DNA of 64,000 bases from Stemphylium vesicarium (taxonomy: Eukaryota > Ascomycota > Dothideomycetes > Pleosporales > Pleosporaceae). The notes under the pieces were generated by a model. That model ran no database searches. It had not been told where the DNA came from and worked only from the letters and a program-made list of their open reading frames with translations. Made by a program: the position numbers and the translations under genes. Shown here in pieces: positions 10,678 through 21,221 of this stretch (positions within the stretch are counted from its first letter, which is position 1; the number at the start of each line of letters is the position of its first letter). The DNA lies in NCBI GenBank assembly GCA_004380135.1, contig QXCR01000154.1:1-64000 (forward strand). Reading direction: 5' to 3'.

Positions 10678-10679
10678 TA

Positions 10680-11120
10680 TAAGAAATAAATAAAGTTTAA
10701 TATAGCTATTATTTTACTTTTCTAGAGCTACTATCTTAGATAGTAGTTTTAAGCGTTTATTAGGCGTTACTATAACTTAAGCTATAAACTAGTTTACTAA
10801 TTTTATTAAGGTAGTAGTCTACTTTACCTAAGCCCCAAGCTAGCGCTTAAGATCTCTAAATAACTCTATCTAGATATTATTATTATTATTCTTAGACTTA
10901 GAGTTCTTAAGTATTTTATTATTAGTAGATAGGTAGGTCTCGCTAGGACCTAGCACTATAGCTAGGGTAGCTAGTGCGTGTCTTCTATTAGCTATTAATA
11001 CAATAGCTCTTCTTAATCTTCTTAAAGCGTTCTAGTTAGTAAATACCTTCTATAGAGTCTATAAGTAGTTAAAGTATTATTTAGAATTTAGTAATACTTC
11101 TCTATTTCTAGTCTATACTA
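10680..11120 (-). pseudogene. Second gag relic, upstream half
   Basis: The minus strand reads as a long, stop-peppered, charged and helical open region whose end continues into 6762-6300 once the outer pogo-like element is removed. By position it is the N-terminal part of the second gag. Direct family resemblance is weak in this half, with many basic and Asn-rich stretches including an AAT/AAC run near 10,880-10,900. Confidence 0.45.
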
Positions 11121-11613
11121 AGATAGGCGAGATATTATATAGTAGTGAGTTTATAGAGTTATCTAGTAACTAAGTAGAATAGTAAGTATTTAGATAAAAA
11201 TAATTTAATTCTATATAAATAATAAAATAACTAGTTAGTAATCTAAATAAGAGATATAACTATAAAAGTTAATTATAATAAGAGAAATTCTAAAAGTTTT
11301 ATATTTTTATATTTTTATTACTAAGTCTATTATTATTTTATTTATCTTTTAGAAATATTTTCCTATAAGATAGTTATAATAGTAGTCTATCTCTTTATTA
11401 CTTACTATCTTTATCTTAGCGGGATAGTTATTCTTAGTAGGATAGTATATTACGTAACTTACGCGCCCCGCGCTAATTATTAACCTTTAGCTTGTGCGAC
11501 TATTGGTGCCAACATCGCATCCTTCGACCGGGAGAGGCCTTTGCTTGTTACCTGTAACAAATAATAGCTAATAGAAAGAAAGCTATGTTACTATACAAGG
11601 CCTATTGAAGATG
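11121..11613. other. End of AT isochore and its border
   Basis: AT-rich RIPped sequence without recognisable coding content runs to about 11,460. Composition then switches within a few tens of bases to normal genomic DNA. A short palindrome (ttgttac cctg gtaacaa type, 11544-11559) lies just beyond the border and could be a residual element end, but nothing else supports that. Confidence 0.6.
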
Positions 11614-13721
11614 CTACAGATGAACCTTGCAAGTCTTAGTGCGCGAAACTGACTTGTCACCCTCACTCATAGCGGTAAGAGTCACTTTAGCCTCCTTTGA
11701 TGCTCCGCTTTCGTGACCGACAGCCACCCTGACTGTCTTTTGTTTACCAGCCCCAGCGTACATCAAAGCGTTGGGTAGTGCAACTTTCCAGCCCTCGCCT
11801 TCGACCTCAGCCTCCAGACGGTAGATATCGGAACCGAGGTAGGGAGAGAGGTCCTGCGGGTGAGGGTTCGTACTGGGCTTCGCAGCCTTTCCAGTGTTCT
11901 TCAATTCGAAAGTGCAGTATGTCCCGTTTGGACTGCTTATATCATAACCTGTGTGCGTGACCTTGCCGGATCCAAGCTCGATTCCGTATTGTGCAGATGT
12001 TGTAGCATTAGTGGCTGTGGAGGCAACTCCGACAGTGTAGTGCAAGACACCAGCCTCGTCGCGCATCTTCTCAAGGATGTAGAAATGCAAGCCATTGGGT
12101 TCGTCGACATACTCGTACTCGGATCCAGAGTTCGTGCCAGCATGGAAGAGCGCGTCGACCAGTTGCCTGTAATCGCCGATAGTCCAGTATCTTGCTGTCC
12201 CGTTCGGAAGATAGAAGTCGATCTGTCGCGCATCCTCTGGATTTGCGTCGATGGCCCACTGAAACGGTTGCACACGATCGCTATTCTTTGTTTTGCTGAT
12301 AAATACACCCGAATCTGGGCAGAAGGAGTCTGCGCCCATACGGTCGACGACTTCCAGGTTGTAGTTGTTGTATCCGCGACCGTCGCAAAGAGCGTCAAGA
12401 GTGACGTTGCATGGGGGCGCGAGATCGCCCGCGGAGCCAAAAGATATGTTGAAGCCCATGAGGCTGTCTACAGGGTCAACTGACCGAGCTGTGATCTGTG
12501 CTATGACCGGACCCGAAACAGCGAGGCCAGAGCGAGAGACTTGCAAAATGGGTGTTGTGTCAATGAGACCAATCTGGTGCTTATCGCGCATGGTGTGCAG
12601 AGAGCCCATGGAAGCGCCCTGAACAGGCGGAATTTGCCAACGAGTGTGTGGACCTCCGGGTCCATTGAAGCTACCTCGACTAAGCATGCTCCAGGGGCCA
12701 GTGTATGTGCGCCTAGCCGGGTCGCTGAACGGATTGTTGTAGTTGTCACCAATACCGAGCAAATGAGACAACTCGTGAGCAAACGTAGCCATGCCGCTGG
12801 ACTCGCCCTGTGTCGAAGAACCACCTCCGGCATTGGGCCAGATGGTGGAGGCTGCAGCCCAAGAAGACCATTCGATGTAACGCGTGCTAGCCCAATTAGG
12901 CAGCGAAGAGTTACCTGGTGGTCCAAACTCGTCCGGGACATCTTCTTTGGAAAGGAACTTCATTTCACCAAACTCTTGCCATGTTGAGGACTCATCTTGG
13001 CCAGCGGAGAGGATGAACGCCAATTCGTACGCATCTGCAGTCTCGTTCCCGACTTCAGCACGCCATGCTCCAAGAGCATCGGTTCGTAGATCGACGGAGC
13101 ATGGAGGACCTTCTGGGCAGTCGCCTTCGTTGAAGCCACCCTCTTCATCGTCGATTCCATACTGGTAGCTTCGCGCTGGCATGCGGTAAGGACCAAACAC
13201 TGTCAGGTTGACCCCATACTTCCCAAACGAGTCGCCCATCCAGTACTCATGAAGTGTATGACCCTGGTTGAGATCGCTGGGAACGTTGAGAAGATCGTGA
13301 TAAAATTTTGGCACATCTTCGCGATTTAATCCAGCTGCAAGCGGTTGCGGATTGCCGAAGATGTCTGAGTTGGCAGGGAGAGTGACTACGAAGGGAGAAT
13401 CTGGATAGTCTACCGTCACCATGGCGATATTGAAATTTCGGTCTCTGCCTTGGCGTGATGGGTCGGCCCAGTTGGTTGTCGGGGGCGAAACATAGTCTGA
13501 GCTCAAATCAGTATTGCGTTATGAGATGGACTATACCATTGTAGAATTCTGCGCGTACCATCCCAAGTCATGTTGTCTGGGTTCACCCAATTCTGAGGAT
13601 CGATTGGCGAGAATGGATCTGAAGGCGAACTTTGGCGAGGGACCACGGCAGCCGCTGCAAGATTGAGCATTGCGCTCACCAGGACGGCCATTGAGGCGCC
13701 TGGGTGTGTTGAGCCTGTCAT
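11614..13721 (-). CDS. Secreted M6-type zinc metallopeptidase
   Basis: Predicted exons are 13721-13559 and 13496-11614; the 62-bp intron has GT/AG ends and an actgat branch site. Together they give 681 residues. The N-terminus has a hydrophobic signal segment ending near AAAAVVPRQ. The catalytic motif HELSHLLGIGD (HExxHxxGxxD) lies near residue 300, which with the overall layout fits the immune-inhibitor-A-like M6 clan of zinc peptidases. Several Cys residues and N-glycosylation sites fit an extracellular protein. It is the first gene beyond the RIPped isochore and its stop lies about 150 bp from the border, yet its frame is intact. The substrate is unknown. A role in nutrition or host interaction would be inference. 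Confidence 0.85.
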
Positions 13722-14787
13722 TGAGCTTTTGAAGACACCCTGTGGCCAAGGTGGTCTCTAGTCAAGGCGGATGAAGCGAAGAGATCAGAAAAAACGGAAC
13801 GGAACTCAAGCTTCATATACTCGTACCTGCATGTTCAAGGAGAAAGCTTCGGTGGCCAAAGCCGTACTTATCCTTGCCATTAACTACGTAGTTGATGGCA
13901 AATACGTTCGATACATGGTTGAACGACATTTCGACTGCCTGTTAGAGCTAGCCTTGCCCTTCCCGTTGGCTTGGCGCACAAGCACCTGCTCTTTACAGTA
14001 TGAGGGGTCGCGGGTTCCATGACAACGGTATTTCTTGGTCCTGCACTGCTGCTGATCTGGCGGTGATGAAGCCCGGAACATGCTCTGACCCTTGATGCAT
14101 ACAGCGCAGCATTGCGGAGTCGTGCGGAAAGCTTGACGTGCCACTACAAGTGGCTCCGATAAGTGCCGACACGATTCCCTGTACCGGTTGAGATGAAATT
14201 TTGGGTCTGGGAATTATCATCAAGTAGCAGCTCAAGAGCCGCGTTGTCTGTGGGGAGGCTGGCGCACGAGAACGAGAGTGAAGCTTGGAGGGCAAGGCTG
14301 GTGAGAACTAGTGCTACGTCACTAGTGTCTTCTAGACGATGCTTTTGCTTGGCACACCCCAGCCTTCCGGATGGTTGACATCAAATAGATCGTACCACCG
14401 CAGCGGTATTATCGTATAAACCTTTAGCAGTCCAAAATAAAGACGTCTAGAGAATTGTTCATGTGAATGTAAAAAGTGAATGTTGCGCATCAAACCTGTG
14501 CAAATATCTGTGACACGACTCCTTTCGACGTAAAAGGTCCGCGCTTTTGTGTAGGAGAAGCCAATTGTATCACGTTAGCGAAGTGATCAAATATGGGGTC
14601 AGGGAAGGGAAAAGCACGTGTGATATAATTGAGTGCGGAAATCCCATAAAAGAAGAAATCAAGGCCTTCCCTGTTGAAAGACTGGGTAAATGTGCTCTAG
14701 GCAGTGATGTCGGCAAAGTCTGGAAGGAAGCTTTCCAAGTCCATCATGTCTGCTGCAGTTCTCCTAGCAGATGCTTAATTTTTTGAT
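13722..14787. other. Intergenic, no gene recognised
   Basis: Only short overlapping reading frames without conserved motifs are present. It holds the promoter of the metallopeptidase (right to left) and the 3' flank of the next minus-strand gene. Confidence 0.5.
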
Positions 14788-16223
14788 TTACATTTCCCTC
14801 TCTATCCCATCACCATCTTCCCCTCTTTCCTCTGATCGACGCTCTTCAACATGCCCCCTGTTCTTTATCTCTTCAAGATCCATCGATTTCCCCACCTTTA
14901 TCAAGATCTGCTCTTTAATCGCTCCCGAAATACTCAAAGGAGGGAGGCCGGCGAATGCTTCGGCAAAATCCACATCGTGCAGGGGGATCTGTACTTCTCT
15001 ACCCGTTCGTGAATGGTTCACATATTGGGCAGGTACGTACGCCATGAGAGCATTGCTAGAGTTCAGCATCGCGCGGATCATAGGGAGCTGATGAGACAAT
15101 CTGTACCAGTGTTCTTTCGCAGAGCCGATGATGATTCCCCTTTCGAGGAGACGTTGGTGCTGTGACGCATCTATGATTTCGAACGTCCTGGTTACGGGTG
15201 GAAGATCGGGACTCACCGTAGAAGCAAGGCTGACGGTAGAAAGATGCGTGTTTGGTGTTGGAGGGGATTGATTCGAAGTAAGCTTTTCGTGTATCATGGC
15301 TTTGATGGCTTTTGTTCTTTTCTCGCCATACGCAATAGCATCTAGTTCCTCGGTGTACTCAATATTGCTCATGGCGATCTGGACGTCAAGTTTGTTCGTA
15401 GTGCGTTTCGCGTATTTAGCAAGTATGTATGCGTATATGGCCCCTACTTTTGTGACAATAGCGCGCACGAAAGGGCGGACGTTCGGGTCTTGGCAGCAAT
15501 GGGAAAAGCACGGCCGATTATCACACCGGTATCCATGAGTCGTTTGCTACAGGAGTCATCGACGGTGACGACTTCATTAGTAGCGAGCGGAGTTTGGCGC
15601 GTCTGATCATCTGTTGACATGCTTTGGGGCGTGGGCACGATAAGTGTTGGGCTGGCTGAAGATGGTTTGGAGAATGACAGCTGGGACTCATGCTCGAGAC
15701 CGTCGAGGCAGTCATCTATGCCTGGAAAGATTTTCCGCTGCACAACGTAAGTATGAACAGCGTATCAAACCCTAGAGATACGCACCTTCTTTCGAAGTCC
15801 CTCGTCGCCATATGTTCCGTCGTACCAGGTTCTGTCGTCTTCTCGCATCGCATAGCGGTTCGTCGCATTCACTTTCCGTTGATCTTCCCCCAATCTCTTC
15901 AAAGTATACATACAAGACCAATCTGCCGTCTACCACGAATTCGGGATCGAAGTAACCTCCAGAGTCCCATTCGCTTGGGCTGAGTCGATTGTCGCATATG
16001 TTACCGTAGAAGTGAAGGTGGGCGTTGTAACGTTCCCATGGCTTGTTAAACATGTTGTGAATGTTTTTGACAAGTTCCTGGTATGCAATAAGCAGCTGCC
16101 AGTACCCTGATTCCGATGAACGTGAGTTGTCGCTTGGCATACCCAGTAACTGCGTGCTCTTCGCGTGGCTATGCGGTAGGGGATGTCAAGCCCGCCGAAC
16201 TCACGAATTGTGATGATGGGCAT
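14788..16223 (-). CDS. Hypothetical protein with duplicated domain, one-base frameshift
   Basis: Predicted exons are 16223-16151, 16106-15786 and 15721-14788 (introns of 44 and 64 bp). I do not recognise the family. The first part is aromatic-rich (WQLLIAYQELVKNIHNMF). The last exon holds two copies of one domain. Copy 1 (about 15575-15300) has 'KRLMDTGVIIGRA' and later 'RAIVTKVGAIYAYILAKYA'. Copy 2 (about 15190-14930) has 'QRLLERGIIIGSA' and later 'RAMLNSSNALMAYVPAQYV'. The copies align without gaps only if one base is missing within the AAAA run at 15504-15507; as written, copy 1 breaks there. With that base the exons total 1329 nt, 442 residues. It is either a recent pseudogene or an assembly error. 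No signal peptide is seen. Confidence 0.6.
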
Positions 16224-16536
16224 GTATTTATAGCAAATTGAGTGTTCGAATGTGTAGTAAGCTCAACTACTATAAAGTGATTTTTTGACAGTCAAGAGGT
16301 GGTGAGTGAAGTGCTATCTTGAACATGGCTGAGCGCGGATAGGATAGTGAATTTTGAGACTAAGACTGAAAGCTATGGTAGGGAAAGAAGACGATTCTTA
16401 TTGAGCTATATGTGGATAGACTCTGGGGTATCATATAGAAGGACTGAGCTAGAACCAAAAAGAAACAATCCGAGTATACCGAAAAGGATGCTTATTGCCG
16501 TAGGAAACATTACCCATAGTAGGGCATTACCTCGAC

Positions 16537-17727
16537 CTAGATGTCAACCATACTGCCGCCGTTGACCTTTGTACCATTTTCTTTTCCCTTTGCCTTGGTT
16601 TTCTTATTATTTCCGCCACTAGAAGCCGCACTGCTGATGGCTCTTTTCCGCCGCGCCGCGCGAAAGCTTGCAGTAGAGGATGGCGTGCCCTCTCTCAAAT
16701 CCTTCGTTATATCCTCGGGTAGGAATTTCCCAGTACTCGTAGCTTCCCTAACCAAAGATGTGTAGAGCTCTTGAACAGCAAGCTGTGCTGCGCTTGAATC
16801 TTGCGAGGGCGCGACGTCATCTGACAGCGACGTATCTGGGAGGGGCTCCGGCGCAACTACTTTGAGACGTTCGGTGCCGAGATGGAAGCTGTTGCAGGAT
16901 ACTCGAGATAGTTGGACGTTTTGGTGCGATATGTCGAGAGCGAGGTGGGTTTTTAAGTATTGGGTCAGGGCCGTTGTAAAAGGTTTGCTATGAATGCCTT
17001 TCAGAAGCCTGCCACGGTCGACGAATCCAGACACGTCTCCACCTGCGATGGTTATTTCGACGTGTTTGAGAAGACTAGTGGTATTGGGAAATGCCAGTTG
17101 AATGTGTAGCTGTCGAATGACGTTTTGTATCGACTGAGTGGAGTTCCTCGCGGTGAGGTGGCTGAAGAAGGTTTCCAGGCTCGATGTGATGAAGGGAGAG
17201 GGCAGCCTCAACGGGGCGACATGGGCGTCGAAGGTTGTCCGGAGGTAGTTGAGGAAGATGTCGCGTATCGGTCCCGGCATCTTGACAAGGAGAAGCGGCA
17301 AAGACGTGAAGCCGTCGGGCGAGGAAGTGACGCCCGGGTCACGGAGAAGGAGCGCATTGTACGACTGCTTTTCGTACTCGAGGCTCACTTGGAGCCCACG
17401 CGCCGTCTCGGGAGTGAGGTCAGCTGACAGCTGCGATGCATCTGGGTCTATGGACTGAAGACGTCGGTAGATCCAGGCATCCTCGTCCCCAATCACCTCC
17501 CAGCTGCACTCTTCCAGCGGCCCCAACTTTGCTGTGTCCTCGGCGGCTGCAAAGTCGACCTGCACCCCGCGCACATTGTCGCCCTTCAATTGCTCCTTGA
17601 GGCGCTTTGCGTGGACTCGCAGGGAGTGGTCGAGGAGAAGGGACGTCTCCTCCCCGTGGTGCAGTGGGGACAGGCGGTACAGGTTGTAAGTCCTGTTGTA
17701 CAGTGGGTACGGGGGCACATGGGCCAT
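16537..17727 (-). CDS. fta1: CENP-L / Fta1 kinetochore subunit
   Basis: A single-exon protein of 396 residues. It opens with PLYNRTYNLYRLSPLHHG, and its central segment contains LPLLLVKMPGPIRDIFLNYL followed by a region rich in PLRLPSPFITSSLETFF. Both blocks are typical of fungal Sim4-complex Fta1, the CENP-L counterpart of the constitutive centromere-associated network. With CENP-N this protein is expected to help anchor the inner kinetochore to CENP-A chromatin. The C-terminal 50 residues are a basic, low-complexity Lys/Arg-rich tail suited to nuclear import. It is transcribed away from the Hsp110 gene, with 475 bp between starts. The assignment rests on remembered family motifs. Confidence 0.72.
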   Translation of the reverse strand: MAHVPPYPLYNRTYNLYRLSPLHHGEETSLLLDHSLRVHAKRLKEQLKGDNVRGVQVDFAAAEDTAKLGPLEECSWEVIGDEDAWIYRRLQSIDPDASQLSADLTPETARGLQVSLEYEKQSYNALLLRDPGVTSSPDGFTSLPLLLVKMPGPIRDIFLNYLRTTFDAHVAPLRLPSPFITSSLETFFSHLTARNSTQSIQNVIRQLHIQLAFPNTTSLLKHVEITIAGGDVSGFVDRGRLLKGIHSKPFTTALTQYLKTHLALDISHQNVQLSRVSCNSFHLGTERLKVVAPEPLPDTSLSDDVAPSQDSSAAQLAVQELYTSLVREATSTGKFLPEDITKDLREGTPSSTASFRAARRKRAISSAASSGGNNKKTKAKGKENGTKVNGGSMVDI

Positions 17728-18202
17728 GATATCAGGTGACGTCCTCTGGGCTCTCTTGGCGCGTGTCTATGGTCAGGGGCAGTGGCAGAGGCAAGCATCG
17801 ACGCCGTGATGGGAGGGCGGCTTTGGGCAGACGCGTCGGGCTGACACGTAGGCGATGGGCATGACGCAGCGTGTTTTTTCTGAGCGTCGGTCCCCAAACG
17901 AAGCGAGGCGATGCGGCGGCGAGGGCGGCGGTGGCTTCGCTGGCCCGTGCACTCGGCCGCCCACCAAAACAACTTTACCTTAGTGCCCCGCTGTTTAGGG
18001 CCATCTCGAAACTTCTGTGTGGTTCCTTGTACGTAGTCGGCCAGCCTTGTTAGGTCATAACAGCGCATTATTGAAATTTTACTGCAGGTGCCTGTCTATC
18101 CTTCGCTACTACTCCACGACACTCCCGCTTCCAGCGAAACCCCCCTCAATATACCCCCCCCCCATTCACCGCCCACATACACCCCGCCATCAGAGATAAA
18201 TC
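17728..18202. promoter_or_regulatory. Divergent promoter region, fta1 and Hsp110
   Basis: These 475 bp separate two divergent start codons. The Hsp110 side is pyrimidine-rich with a C9 run just upstream of the start (about 18151-18168), typical of highly expressed fungal genes. I saw no perfect heat-shock element array. Confidence 0.45.
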
Positions 18203-20703
18203 ATGTCTGTAGTAGGAGTTGACCTGGGTACGCTCAACAGCGTCATTGCTGTTGCGCGGAATCGTGGTGTCGATGTTGTAAGTACTCGCTGCACATGCCC
18301 ACACTGCCGTCAAAAGCCACTGACTGACTCACTATCCAGATCGCAAATGAGGTTTCCAACCGCGCGACACCGTAAGTGACAGTGACACCAAAATCACCGC
18401 CATCCATCACCGACAATCAACTAACTATGAGGCAGATCGCTAGTAGGCTTCGGCCCCAAGAGCAGATACATTGGCGAGATGGCCAAGAACCAAGAAATCT
18501 CCAACCTCAAAAACACCGTCTCCTCGTTCGTCCGCCTCGCCGGCCGCAACCTCCAAGATCCCGATGTCCAGGTCGAGCAAGACTTCGTCTCCGCTCAGCT
18601 GGTCGACATGGACGGCCAGGTCGGTGCAGAGGTCTCATACTTGGGCAAGAAGGAGCGCTTCACTGCTACGCAAATCACTGCTATGCATCTCACAAAAATG
18701 CGGGCTACCGCCTCTGCCGAATTGAGGCTACCCGTAAACGACATTGTTCTCAGCTGCCCAGTATGGTACACCGATGCCCAGCGCCGCGCTATCCTCGACG
18801 CCGCAGAGATCGCCGGCCTCAAGTGCCTCAGGCTGATCAACGACAACACCGCAGTCGCACTCGGCTGGGGTATCCCCAAGCTCGACCTCCCAGGCCCAGA
18901 GGAGAAGCCGCGGAGAGTCGTCTTCGTCAACATTGGCCACAGCAACTACACGGCCACTGTCGTAGAGTTCAAGAAGGGTGAACTGGCCGTCAAGTCAAGC
19001 GCTTGGGACCGTCACTTTGGTGGACGCTACATCGACAAGGCTCTCGTTGAGCACTTTGCCAAGGAGTTCAAGGAGAAGTACAAGATCGATGTCATGGAGA
19101 ACGGCAAGGCGCGCCTTCGTTTGACTGCTGGTGTTGAGAAGCTCAAGAAGGTTCTCTCTGCCAATAACATGGCACCCATCAACGTTGAGTCCATCATGAA
19201 CGATGTCGACGTCCGCGGTATGCTCAAGCGTGAGGAGCTGGAGGAGCTGATCAAGCCGCTCCTTGAACGCGCTACTGCTCCAATTGAGCAGGCCCTCGCT
19301 GAGGCTAAGCTCACCACTGACGACATTGACGCCATCGAGATGGTTGGTGGATGCACCCGTGTCCCTGCCCTGAAGACCAAGATCCAGGACTACTTTGGCA
19401 AGCCCCTCTCCTTCACTCTCAACCAAGATGAGGCTGTCGCTCGTGGATGTGCCTTCTGCTGCGCTATCCTCTCCCCCGTTTTCCGTGTCCGCGACTTCTC
19501 CGTCCACGACATGGTCAACTACCCCGTCGAATTCACATGGGAGAAGTCTGAGGACATTCCCGACGAGGACACCAATCTCACCGTTTTCAACAAGGGCAAC
19601 GTCATGCCATCGACCAAGATCCTGACCTTCTACCGGAAACACCCCTTCGACCTCGAGGCCAGGTACGCTAAGCCAGAGCAACTTCCCGGTCAGATGAACC
19701 CCTGGATCGGCCGCTTCTCCGTCAAGGGTGTCAAAGAGGACCCCAAGGGCGATTTCATGATCTGCAAGTTGAAGGCACGCCTCAATGTTCACGGTGTGCT
19801 CAACGTAGAATCTGGATACTACGTGGAGGAGACTGAGGTCGAGGAGCCAATTCCCGAATCTCCATCGGCAGAAAAGAAAGAGGGTGATGTACGTTCTTCC
19901 GAATTTCCTAATGATCCTAGTACCGGCCGGCAAAGCCCTGCGGAGCCTGCCGCGAAACGACACAAGCCCAGCACTGATCCTGTACTTGCGCGTCCTTCTG
20001 CTTTTGCGCCTGCAACAAATGAGCTAACGAATAATGCGCAGGCAATGGACGTTGACAAGGACGCTCCCAAGGAACCACCGAAGATGCGCAAGGTCAAGAA
20101 GCAGCAACGCAAGGGTGACCTGCCTTTGGCCGCCGGGACTGCTTCGCTCGACGATGCCTCCAAGCAGGGCTTGTCTGAGCGCGAGAACGCCATGATCATG
20201 GAGGACAAGCTCGTTGCCGACACTGAGAACGAGAAGAACAACCTTGAGAGCTTCATCTACGAGCTCAAGGACAAGATCCTCGATGTCTACGCCGAGTTCG
20301 CCAGCGATGACGAGAAGGCCAGACTCAACGCCAAGCTCGAGACTATCGAGGTAAGTCTAGGAATCGCTCATGTGCAGTAATGGTACTAACGTTAGGATAG
20401 GAATGGTTATACGAGGACGGCGACGATGCGTCCAAGGCACAGTACGTCTCCAAGAAGGAAGACATCCGCTCTATCGCGGGACCCATCATCCAGCGCTACA
20501 ACGACAAGATCGAGGGCGAGCGACAAGCCGCTATGGAGAAGCACCAAAAGGAGCACGCTGCTAAGCAGGCTGAGCTCGAGCGCGCAAAGCGGGAAGCCGA
20601 GGCCAAGAAACAGGCTGAGGCACCACCTGCGGAAGACGCAAAGGATACCGAGATGACCGATGCCGAGGGCCAGAAGCCCGACGGCGTTGAGGAGGCTTCT
20701 TAA
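18203..20703 (+). CDS. sse1: Hsp110-family chaperone (Sse1/Hsp88 type)
   Basis: Exons are 18203-18277, 18340-18371, 18436-19888, 20042-20350 and 20401-20703, giving 723 residues. The protein begins MSVVGVDLGTLNSVIAVARN, the ATP-binding phosphate-1 motif of Hsp70/Hsp110, and continues with EVSNRATPSLVGFGP, a signature of the Hsp110 branch. The nucleotide-binding domain runs to about residue 380 (VGGCTRVPALKTKIQDYF), then a beta domain with an acidic insertion, then a helical C-terminus. It is a cytosolic nucleotide exchange factor for Hsp70 and a holdase. The fourth intron (19889-20041) is 153 bp, stop-free and a multiple of three, so its retention would add 51 residues in frame. Confidence 0.92.
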
Positions 20704-21221
20704 ATTGGAGCATCTGCGTAGGCGTATGGGCAAATGGAAAAAGCATCTGGACGGCGTAGTAAACAGCAGGCTACGTTTGGGCAGAGGGAAAGTGTTTGTT
20801 CGACTTTCTTCCTTTTTTTCCTATGATGAGATCATGGTAATGCGATGCTTATGATAGACCAGTCCATAGATGAACGAATATGATGTTCACTGTCTAAATT
20901 GACATTTGGAACAAGAATTCTCACGAACAAATACTAGCCTGGTAATTTGGTTGAATCAGCCGCAGAAAGGATAAAGTTACTGTCAGGCGTGCCATCCCCA
21001 CCTGCCAGATACGTCGAGCAATCAAAAGCTGACGATACCGAGCCGACGAATAGGAAGCCATGTTTCTGCAGGGGCTACTCGCTACTCCTAGCGCGCTTAT
21101 GGCTAGATGCTAGTTCCATCCTACACGCCACGCACATGGCTCCTCCACCTCTCTTCCGAAGGGATGGCCTCACATTCTCTGCCTTCTCATAGTATGCTGA
21201 ATTTGTTGCGTACCTGAAACC
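20704..21221. other. Intergenic between Hsp110 and Zn2Cys6 gene
   Basis: It holds the Hsp110 3' flank and the promoter of the downstream regulator. Reading frames here are short and without motifs. Confidence 0.5.

Noticed and set aside
1..11460. CRISPR array, prophage, integron or other bacterial system
   Set aside because: The repeats are transposon ends and RIPped retrotransposon sequence; spliceosomal introns and a eukaryotic gene set exclude a bacterial source.
11544..11559. Palindrome ttgttac...gtaacaa as an LTR end
   Set aside because: No partner copy or target duplication was found, and hairpins of this size occur by chance.
18995..19963. 322-codon minus-strand frame within the Hsp110 gene
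   Set aside because: It is antisense to a well-supported exon and has no motif; codon bias of the real gene creates such shadows.
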